A stretch of 64,000 nucleotides of DNA from Craterilacuibacter sinensis (GTDB taxonomy: Bacteria > Pseudomonadota > Gammaproteobacteria > Burkholderiales > Chromobacteriaceae): assembly GCF_009831765.1 (NCBI RefSeq), contig NZ_WSSB01000004.1:131274-195273 (forward strand), read 5' to 3'. The position numbers and the translations under genes are program-made. This document shows, one piece after another, positions 25,052 to 32,367 of this stretch (the stretch's first letter is position 1; every line of letters starts with the position of its first letter). Below the pieces are notes generated by a model, which worked only from the letters and a program-made list of their open reading frames with translations, did not search any database and was not told where the DNA came from.

Positions 25052-26488
25052 ATGGCCACTGTTGCACCCGTACCCCTTCCTTCCAAGGCCGGCGCCCGTT
25101 CCGGCAAGAAGTTCGAGATACCCGATATTTATGTCATCCTCGGCGCCATGATCCTGCTGGTCGCCCTGCTCAGCTACATCATCCCGGCCGGCGAATACCA
25201 GCGCGAGATCATTAATGGCCGCGCGACAGTGGTCGCCGGATCCTTCAGCTTTATCGCGCAGAACCCGGTCGGTTTCATGCAGGTCATCGAGGCGGTGCCG
25301 ACCGGTCTGGTCAAGGCCGGTGACGTGGTGATCCTGACCTTGCTGGTGGGGGGGGCTGTCGGCGTAATCCGCAATGCCGGCATTATCAATTATGGTATCG
25401 ACAAGCTGCTGGGGGCACTGGGTAGCCGCACCAGCCTGATGATCCCGGTGCTGACCTCGGTCGGCGGTGTCATCTCGGCCTTTATCGGGACGCCGGAACT
25501 GGGCATCGCCTATCTGCCCATCGTGCTGCCACTGATGTTGCGGCTGGGTTACGACACCATGACGGCCACCGCGATCGCGTTATTGGGGCCTTCAATCGGT
25601 TTCGCGTTCGCGCTGACCGCACCGGCGACCGTCGGGACCTCGCACCTGCTGGGCCAGTTGCCGATGTTCTCCGGCGCCGGTTTTCGCCTGGTTTTCCTCG
25701 CGCTGGCGCTGTCGGTCACCATCGCCTTCATCATGCGCCATGCCGCCCGTGTCAAGGCTCGCCCCGAGCTGAGTCCGACGCCGGAACTGGATGCCAGCTT
25801 GCGCGAGAAGTTTAGCCTGGAAAGTGCTGGCCAGCCGGCTGAATACAGCGCCGGGCAGCGCCTGGCCGGGGTGGCCACGCTACTGATGTTTGTCACCATC
25901 ATCGTTTCCATCCTGCAGTTCAAACTCGGCTTTATGGCGATTTCCGGCCTGTTCATGGGCATGGCCGTCGTCGCCTGCCTGGTAGCGGGCCAGCGCCTGA
26001 ACGACATCTGCGCCAGCTACAACGATGCCATGCGCGGCGTGATGGTCGGTGCGCTGATCTGCGGCATCGCACGTGGCGTGTCGGTGGTGCTGGAGCAGGG
26101 CATGATCATGGACACCATCGTGTTCTGGCTGTCCGAGCTGCTGAACAAGCTGCCGTCTTCAGTGACCGCCTACGGCATCTTCGCCACCGAGTGGTTCTTC
26201 AATCTGATCGTGCCGTCCGGTTCGGGCAAGGCCGTAATCACGCTGCCCATCCTCTATCCGTTGGCCGACCTGGTGGGTGTATCGCGCCAGATCGTGGTGC
26301 TCGGCCTGCAATGGGGCGAAGGTCTTGCCAACGTGATCCAGCCGACCGAAGGCTATTTCATGGCCATCCTCGCCATGGCCGGGGTGCCGCTAAACCGCTG
26401 GATCCGTTTCTTCTTGCCGCTGATGGGTCTGCTGGTGGTGCTGGCACTGGCCGGTATCTTTGCCGCCCAGATGGTGGCGCTTGCCTGA
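25052..26488 (+). CDS. YfcC-family permease (DcuC superfamily), paralogue 3
   Basis: 478 residues, about 11-12 helices. The family pattern reads IPDIYVILGAMILLVALLSY, IIPAGEYQR, GTPELGIAYLPIVLPLML, then LIVPSGSGKAVITLPILYP. Where the other paralogues have FPTSG, this one has IQPTEGYFMAIL, with a glutamate in place of the serine, so the binding site should differ. CACGGAGATT gives a good ribosome site. The next paralogue starts 58 bases on, with only a GC hairpin between, so the two are likely co-transcribed tandem duplicates. Confidence 0.87.
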   Translation: MATVAPVPLPSKAGARSGKKFEIPDIYVILGAMILLVALLSYIIPAGEYQREIINGRATVVAGSFSFIAQNPVGFMQVIEAVPTGLVKAGDVVILTLLVGGAVGVIRNAGIINYGIDKLLGALGSRTSLMIPVLTSVGGVISAFIGTPELGIAYLPIVLPLMLRLGYDTMTATAIALLGPSIGFAFALTAPATVGTSHLLGQLPMFSGAGFRLVFLALALSVTIAFIMRHAARVKARPELSPTPELDASLREKFSLESAGQPAEYSAGQRLAGVATLLMFVTIIVSILQFKLGFMAISGLFMGMAVVACLVAGQRLNDICASYNDAMRGVMVGALICGIARGVSVVLEQGMIMDTIVFWLSELLNKLPSSVTAYGIFATEWFFNLIVPSGSGKAVITLPILYPLADLVGVSRQIVVLGLQWGEGLANVIQPTEGYFMAILAMAGVPLNRWIRFFLPLMGLLVVLALAGIFAAQMVALA

Positions 26489-26495
26489 CCTTGCC

Positions 26496-26516
26496 GGGCC
26501 GGCCGCGTGCCGGCCC
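26496..26516 (+). terminator. GC hairpin between tandem YfcC genes
   Basis: GGGCCGGC and GCCGGCCC pair perfectly around CGCGT; only three Ts follow, so it may weaken rather than end transcription between paralogues 3 and 4. Confidence 0.45.
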
Positions 26517-26546
26517 GTTTGACCGTGCTTTTGTCTGGAGAACCCC

Positions 26547-27926
26547 ATGGCAACCCCACGATCCACCTCCACGGCCGCCTGGCCGATCCCCGACGTCTAT
26601 ATTATTCTGCTCGGCTTCATCCTGCTGATGGGACTGATGACCTGGCTGGTACCGGCCGGCAGCTATGAGCGTGAAATGCGCGAAACCATGCTGGGCATGC
26701 GTGCAGTGGTGCTGCCCGGCACTTATCAGGAAATCGCCGCCACCCCGGTCGGTTTCATGCAACTGGTGACGGCGCTACCCGACGGACTCTCCAGTGCTGG
26801 TGAAATCGTCTTCATGACGTTGCTGGTCGGCGGCGCAGTCGGGGTGATTGCCCGTGCCGGCATCCTCGATTTGGGCATCCATCACCTGCTTGCCATGCTG
26901 GGCGCGCGCGCCGAATTGACCATCCCGATCCTGATGGCGATGTTCGCGCTGCTGGCCGCCTTTATTGGCACGCCGGAGCTGGCCATTGCCTATCTGCCGA
27001 TTATCTTGCCGCTGTTTGCGCGCCTGGGCTATGACCGTGCGACGGCGACGGCCACCGCGCTCTTGGCGACCTCACTCGGTTTTACCTTTGGCATTACTGC
27101 GCCAACCACGGTCGGGGTCGGGCAGAGCATTGCCGGTCTGCCGATGTTCTCGGGCGCGGCAGTGCGCGCCCTGATCTGGGCCGGTGCGATCGCGATGTGC
27201 GCGCTGTATGTGGTACGCCATGCGCGCCGGACCCGGCAGCCGCTGGCGGCGTCGGCCGCGCATGAGACGCCGCTGTTCCCGGTGCGGCTGAAATGGGCGG
27301 CGCTGCTGACGGCGGTGTTTTTTGTCGCGCTTATTGCTGCCATCATTGTTTTCGGCCTCAAGTTCAATGCCATCGGCGGCCTGTTCGTGCTGATGGCGAT
27401 TGCCGGTGCGCTGCTGGCTGGACGTGGCCCGAACACGATCTGCGATGATTTCAATGCGGCTTTTCGCGACATTTTGGTCGGCGCACTGATTTGCGGCTTT
27501 GCCCGCGCCATCGCGGTGGTGATGGAACAGGGACAGATCGCCGATACCATCGTCCACTATCTGGAAACCCTGACGCAGGGGATGTCTTCCTATGCGGCCC
27601 TGTTATCCATCTTTGGCTTCCAGGCCCTGTTCAATCTGCTGGTGTCTTCCGGCAGCGGCCAGACCATCCTGACCATGCCGGTGCTGGTGCCGCTGGGCGA
27701 CCTGCTGGGCATTTCGCGCCAGACGCTGGTGCTGGCCACCCAGTTTGGCGACGGCCTGACCAATCTGGTGTTCCCGACCTCGGGCTTTTTCGTGGCGACG
27801 CTGGCCATCGGCAAGGTGGCCTACCATCACTGGCTGCGTTTTTACGCACCACTGTTCGTTGCTCTGGCCGTTTACGCCGCAGGTGTGCTGTGTCTGGCCC
27901 ATGCCTTGAATTTCGGGCCATTCTGA
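26547..27926 (+). CDS. YfcC-family permease (DcuC superfamily), paralogue 4
   Basis: 459 residues, the shortest of the four. The family features are IPDVYIILLGFILLMGLMTW then LVPAGSYER, GTPELAIAYLPIILPLFAR, LLVSSGSGQTILTMPVLVP and FPTSGFFVATLAI. It is closest in these motifs to paralogue 2. TGGAGAACCCC precedes the start. It is followed, after a 321-base leader, by an M20D amidohydrolase, an enzyme class that cleaves acyl- or peptide-like amides, so import of an amide substrate for that enzyme is a reasonable hypothesis. Direction and substrate of transport are not known for the family. Confidence 0.87.
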   Translation: MATPRSTSTAAWPIPDVYIILLGFILLMGLMTWLVPAGSYEREMRETMLGMRAVVLPGTYQEIAATPVGFMQLVTALPDGLSSAGEIVFMTLLVGGAVGVIARAGILDLGIHHLLAMLGARAELTIPILMAMFALLAAFIGTPELAIAYLPIILPLFARLGYDRATATATALLATSLGFTFGITAPTTVGVGQSIAGLPMFSGAAVRALIWAGAIAMCALYVVRHARRTRQPLAASAAHETPLFPVRLKWAALLTAVFFVALIAAIIVFGLKFNAIGGLFVLMAIAGALLAGRGPNTICDDFNAAFRDILVGALICGFARAIAVVMEQGQIADTIVHYLETLTQGMSSYAALLSIFGFQALFNLLVSSGSGQTILTMPVLVPLGDLLGISRQTLVLATQFGDGLTNLVFPTSGFFVATLAIGKVAYHHWLRFYAPLFVALAVYAAGVLCLAHALNFGPF

Positions 27927-28247
27927 GGTCGGGCGTATAAGGACAAGTGTCTGTCGCGGCCGGACAGGCTGTCCGGATAACATGCTGATAAAGTGAATTC
28001 GTACACAAGAGCTTGCCGCACTGCTTGCAAGTCATGCGTCAGCTCACCGGTTCCACCCGGCCGGTCAAGTGTGCAAGCCTCAGCCGCCTCACCAAACCGG
28101 TTGAACTCCTTCGGCACCGGCCTTGCGCCGGTGCCCGCCCGTTGTGCGGCCTGCGGCGCGCACGGCCAGGCATCTGTCGCCGCAGGATACATGTCCCTTT
28201 TCCCGGTTTTGCCAGGAGCGGGGCGCATTCTTTCCGAAAGCCTTGTC
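27927..28247. other. 321-base leader before the M20D amidohydrolase
   Basis: No gene. Near the start, GGACAA-GTGT-CTGTCGC (27941-27957) resembles the island operator core with one mismatch, directly followed by the palindrome GGACAGGCTGTCC (27962-27974). A perfect 9-base hairpin GGCACCGGC / GCCGGTGCC with loop CTTGC lies at 28113-28135 without a T-run. The open frame of the amidohydrolase extends back through this region, but the extension is cysteine- and arginine-rich and unlike the family, so I treat it as untranslated. Confidence 0.45.
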
Positions 28248-29408
28248 ATGCTAGAGCCTGCCCAGATTGCCCAACTTGCCGCGCTGCGGCGCGACCTGCA
28301 CACCCACCCCGAGCTTGCCTTCTCCGAATACCGTACCGCCGCGTTGCTGGCCGAGCGACTGGAGGCGCTGGATCTGCCGGTGCAGCGCGATATCGGCGGC
28401 ACCGGCCTGGTGGCTACGGTCAGGGGGGCGCGTCCCGGGCCGGCCATCGGCCTGCGCGCCGACATGGATGCGTTGCCGATGCACGAGGGCAACACCTTTG
28501 CCCACGCGTCGCAGCGCCCAGGCTGCATGCACGGCTGCGGCCACGACGGCCATAGTGCCATGCTGCTGGGCGCGGCACAGGCGCTGGCGGCGGAGCGCGA
28601 CTTTGCCGGTACCGTCTATCTGATTTTCCAGCCGGCCGAGGAGATGGAAGGCGGCGCGCTGGCGATGATAGGTGACGGCCTGTTTACTCGTTTTCCGATG
28701 CAGGCGGTGTACGGCTTGCACAACTGGCCGGGCTTGCCTGCCGGCCATATCGCCGTACACGCGGGGCCGATGATGGCCGGGATGGACCTGTTCGAAATCG
28801 TGATTACCGGCCGCGGCAGTCACGCGGCGATGCCGCACGAGGGCAATGATGCGCTGGTCGCCGCCGCCCAGCTGGTGACCGCGATCCAGACCATTGCCAG
28901 CCGCACGGTCAGTCCGCTGGAAAGCGCGGTGGTGAGCGTGACCCAGCTGCACGCCGGCGATGCCTACAACGTGATCCCGGAGCAGGTGGTGGTGCGCGGT
29001 ACTTGCCGCTATTTCAATCCCAAGGTCCAGACGGCGATCCGCCAGCGCCTGGACGGCTTGTGCCGCGGGCTGGATCTGGCTTTTGATGTCGAAGCCAGGC
29101 TCGATTACCGGGTGCGCTACCCTGCCGTCAACAACACGGCGGCGCATGCGGCCATCGCCGCCGGCGCCGCTGCGCAGGCGCTGGGCGAGGACAAGGTGAT
29201 CCGCGACTTTATGCCGTCGATGGCGAGCGAGGACTTTGCCGCCATGCTGGCTGAAGTGCCGGGCGCGCTGGTGTGGCTGGGCGCAGATGGCGACACGCCG
29301 GGTGCCCCGCTGCATAACCCGGGGTATGACTTCAACGATGCGCTGATCGGGCCTGGGGTGAGCTTCTGGGTGACATTGGCGCGCCGCGCACTGGAGGCGG
29401 CGGCATGA
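28248..29408 (+). CDS. M20D amidohydrolase (hippurate hydrolase / N-acyl amino acid amidohydrolase type)
   Basis: 386 residues from the ATG at 28248, which gives the family N terminus LAALRRDLHTHPELAFSEYR. Metal motifs follow in order: GLRADMDALPMHE, MHGCGHDGHSAMLLGAA with the metal-ligand cysteine, IFQPAEEMEGGA, and GRGSHAAMPHEGNDA in the lid domain, then PSMASEDFAAML near the end. Such enzymes cut an amide bond between an acyl group and an amino acid or related amine (hippurate, N-acetyl amino acids, indole-acetyl amino acids). The ribosome site (CCGAAAG) is weak. It ends the accessory island; a 45-codon frame overlaps its stop. Confidence 0.88.
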   Translation: MLEPAQIAQLAALRRDLHTHPELAFSEYRTAALLAERLEALDLPVQRDIGGTGLVATVRGARPGPAIGLRADMDALPMHEGNTFAHASQRPGCMHGCGHDGHSAMLLGAAQALAAERDFAGTVYLIFQPAEEMEGGALAMIGDGLFTRFPMQAVYGLHNWPGLPAGHIAVHAGPMMAGMDLFEIVITGRGSHAAMPHEGNDALVAAAQLVTAIQTIASRTVSPLESAVVSVTQLHAGDAYNVIPEQVVVRGTCRYFNPKVQTAIRQRLDGLCRGLDLAFDVEARLDYRVRYPAVNNTAAHAAIAAGAAAQALGEDKVIRDFMPSMASEDFAAMLAEVPGALVWLGADGDTPGAPLHNPGYDFNDALIGPGVSFWVTLARRALEAAA

Positions 29409-29542
29409 GTGCTGCAGGTCTGTGCGAGTTTGACCGGTGCCTGCGGCAATTGGGCCTGATGCAGGCGGAACAGGCGCGCCTGGCGCGTGACCGCCCCTTT
29501 GGCGCACTTAGCGTTCGGCTTGATGGGGATGCCGGGTTCTAG
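29405..29542 (+). CDS. Possible 45-residue small protein coupled to the M20D gene
   Basis: An ATG overlaps the stop of the amidohydrolase (ATGA) and has a GGAGG ribosome site seven bases upstream, better than that of the amidohydrolase itself. The 45-codon frame encodes an arginine-, alanine- and leucine-rich peptide (MSAAGLCEFDRCLRQLGLMQ at its start) with no signal or membrane segment. It could be a real translationally coupled small protein or the decayed beginning of a longer gene. I do not recognise it. Confidence 0.35.
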   Translation: MSAAGLCEFDRCLRQLGLMQAEQARLARDRPFGALSVRLDGDAGF

Positions 29543-29643
29543 CCATTTTCTTGCCCGCATGGCCTGTTTTAAAACGCGTGTCCCGCTTTTGCTTTTGCCG
29601 CAATACATGGCTATGACTCTATTTTCTTGTTCTAGAGCATGTC

Positions 29644-32295
29644 ATGCCCCGTCCTGCCTCTCAAACTGCTGATCCGGTCTGTTTTTCCGAGGAGCATGTC
29701 CGTATTGTCCGGCGCCGGCTGCGTTTTGGCCGCGCAGCGGATGCTCCGAAACTGGCGCTGGCCTTATCCGGCGGCGGGATACGCAGTGCGACCTTCTCGT
29801 TGGGGGTGATGCAGGCGCTGGCCAAGGCGAAGCTGGAGGATGCATCTGTGCCGCTTACGGCAGCAGGCCCGGACACGGATAGCCTGCAGGGCGAGGCATC
29901 ATGGCTGGCGCGCTTCGATTATTTGTCTACCGTCAGCGGTGGTGGCTATCTTGGTGCTTTTTTCTGCAGCCTGTTTGTTCCGGGACGGTTTCGCCAACAA
30001 ACCACGCCCGAGAGCGCGGCGGCTGATGCCTATGCGGTGATGCGGGTCGAGCCGCCGCCCCGTTTCAGCACCAGCCGGCGTACCCGGACGATGGCCCGGC
30101 AAGTCGATGCCCTGGCCGGACGGTCGATGCCGCTGGCCTGGTTGCGCGAAAACGGCCGCTATCTATTGCCTACCGGTGCCGGGGATACGGCTTATGCCCT
30201 GGCGCTGTTTATCCGCAACCTTTTGTCCGTGCATGGGGTGCTGGGCACGCTGGCCGTACTGTTGCTGGGGTTGCTGGCCTGGTCCGGGGCCGGGCTGGCG
30301 GCATGGGCAGGGCTGGACACGGGGCTGCGTGCAGCTTTGGCGTCGGGCAAGGGATCCGATTTTGTCTTGTGGTGGAGCCCCTTGTGGCGGCTGCTGCCGG
30401 CGCTGCTGCTGTTATGGTGCGCACCGGCTGCGCTGGCCTACTGGCTGAAGCCCCGTGTGCCGGGTCGCGGCGGCTATAGGCCAGGTCATTGGCTATGGTT
30501 GGCGCTGGCGCTACTGGTGGCGTATTTCGAATGTTTTGCCACATGGCCGCCCCAGACCGGCTTCTGGCGTTATCCGGCCTGGGGCATATTATGGCTGGGG
30601 CTGGCTGCCCGGGCCTTGCAGCTTGGCTATGGCTGGATGGCACAGCGCAAAGCGCCAGGTGAAGCCGGTGCCGGCGGAGAATACCGGGTAGGCGTGACAC
30701 GCAGTCTGTCTGCCAGCTTGCTGCTCTTGCTGGGGCTGTTTACGCTGGCGCTGGTCGAAACGCTGGGGCAGTCGCTTTACCTTTATCTGCAACGCACATC
30801 GGCTGGTTCGCTGACCTTGTCGTCGCTCGTGGCCGCATTGGGCGCGGCGCTGGCCGGGGTGCGTTATCTGGCTCGCGTCTTCGATGAAAAATCCCCGTCA
30901 GGCTGGATAGCCCGTTTGCCTTTGCCCCTGCTGACGGCAGTTGCGGGTGTGCTGTTGGCGCTGGTGGTGTTGATGCTGTGGGCGTGTCTGGTGCAGGCGG
31001 TCGCCTGGGGTGGGGCTTTGCCGGCCAGCGGCGCTTTTGCTTCCGGCTGGCGCTTATTCTTGCTGGTGTTGCTGGCGCTGGTGCTGGCCGTGCTTGCCGG
31101 CAGTCCGGCCGACTTTCTACGCCTGTCGTCATTGCAGCAGTTCTATGCCGCGCGTCTGACCCGCGCCTATCTGGGTGCCTCCAATGGCCTGCGCTTTGCT
31201 AGCAAGGAGCGCAGGGCTTACAGCAGTGCCGAGCCCATGCCGGGCGATGATCTGACCCTGGCCGACTACTATGGCCACGCGACGCTGGCACCGCTGCATC
31301 TGATTAATTGCGCGCTGAACCAGACCTTGGGACCTGCCGAGCAACTGGTGCAGCGCGACCGCAAGGGCAAGCCGGTCTGTCTGGCACCGGGGGCGGATGA
31401 CCAGGTGCGTTTTTGGGTGGATGGCCAAGCCGTGCGTTTGCATGTGCCGCACGGAGGCGTGCCGCAACTGGGGCGCTGGGTCGCCATTTCCGGTGCGGCT
31501 TTTTCGACCGGACTGGGGCGTGCCACTTCGCTGGGTAGTTCACTATTGTGCGGGCTGGCCAATATCCGTCTGGGCGACTGGCAGATGCTGCGTGGTAGCG
31601 GCCTGGTTTCCCGCCCCGTGGCTGATGAATGGCCATGGCGCGCTTTTGCCAACCAGTTATTGCTGCTACGCGAGTGGAGCGGGCGTTTTCGCGGCCTGCA
31701 CTCGCGCTGGCAGTATCTGTCGGATGGGGGCCATTTTGAAAATACCGGCGTGTACGAGCTATTGCGTCCCGGGCGCCAGGTAAAGCTGATCGTCGCCTGC
31801 GACTGCGGTGCCGATCCGGATTACCGTTTCGATGACCTGGCCAATCTGGTGCGGCTGGCGCGTGTCGATTTTGCGCTGGAAATCGAGGTCGATCAGTATG
31901 CGGCCACGCACAAGGGCTTGCGCGATGTGTTTACCACGCCGGATGCTTTGCGTCTGGCCCAGTTGCAGCGCAAGCATGTGGCACAAGCGGAAGACGACAC
32001 CCGCTGTGCCATTCTGCTGAATGTCTATCCGGCGGCAGACCCGGCCAGAGGCGAGCCCGTCTGCCGCATTGTGCTGATCAAACCCAGAGTCGTTTCGGGC
32101 ATGCCGGCCGACCTGTTGCATTACGCCAGCAACAACCCTGCCTTTCCGCAGCAGACCACCATTGACCAATTTTTCGACGACCAGCAATGGGAGAGCTACC
32201 GCAAGCTGGGCCTGTTTGTCGGGGAGATGCTGTTTGCCCAAGAGGGGGGCGACAGACAGGCGGCCACGGCCTTGCACTGCTATCTGGCTCTGTAG
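29644..32295 (+). CDS. Membrane-embedded patatin-like phospholipase
   Basis: 883 residues. The patatin oxyanion motif LSGGGIRSATFSLG starts at residue 41 and the nucleophile is Ser98 in STVSGGGYLG. The catalytic aspartate is Asp694 in LSDGGHFENTGVYELL. Between these, residues about 190-500 form roughly eight hydrophobic helices, so the hydrolase domain is split by a membrane module. The C-terminal part resumes a soluble fold and ends after an FPQQTTIDQFFDDQQWESYR segment. It probably hydrolyses acyl esters of lipids at the inner membrane. The start lacks a clear ribosome site. Large patatin proteins of this kind are usually annotated only by domain; a physiological role is unknown. Confidence 0.8.
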   Translation: MPRPASQTADPVCFSEEHVRIVRRRLRFGRAADAPKLALALSGGGIRSATFSLGVMQALAKAKLEDASVPLTAAGPDTDSLQGEASWLARFDYLSTVSGGGYLGAFFCSLFVPGRFRQQTTPESAAADAYAVMRVEPPPRFSTSRRTRTMARQVDALAGRSMPLAWLRENGRYLLPTGAGDTAYALALFIRNLLSVHGVLGTLAVLLLGLLAWSGAGLAAWAGLDTGLRAALASGKGSDFVLWWSPLWRLLPALLLLWCAPAALAYWLKPRVPGRGGYRPGHWLWLALALLVAYFECFATWPPQTGFWRYPAWGILWLGLAARALQLGYGWMAQRKAPGEAGAGGEYRVGVTRSLSASLLLLLGLFTLALVETLGQSLYLYLQRTSAGSLTLSSLVAALGAALAGVRYLARVFDEKSPSGWIARLPLPLLTAVAGVLLALVVLMLWACLVQAVAWGGALPASGAFASGWRLFLLVLLALVLAVLAGSPADFLRLSSLQQFYAARLTRAYLGASNGLRFASKERRAYSSAEPMPGDDLTLADYYGHATLAPLHLINCALNQTLGPAEQLVQRDRKGKPVCLAPGADDQVRFWVDGQAVRLHVPHGGVPQLGRWVAISGAAFSTGLGRATSLGSSLLCGLANIRLGDWQMLRGSGLVSRPVADEWPWRAFANQLLLLREWSGRFRGLHSRWQYLSDGGHFENTGVYELLRPGRQVKLIVACDCGADPDYRFDDLANLVRLARVDFALEIEVDQYAATHKGLRDVFTTPDALRLAQLQRKHVAQAEDDTRCAILLNVYPAADPARGEPVCRIVLIKPRVVSGMPADLLHYASNNPAFPQQTTIDQFFDDQQWESYRKLGLFVGEMLFAQEGGDRQAATALHCYLAL

Positions 32296-32367
32296 TGTGC
32301 CGATGGCTCTGCCTTTCGCCGTCATTCATGGCATCATCGCGCCCAACGATATTCATGCGATAAGACC

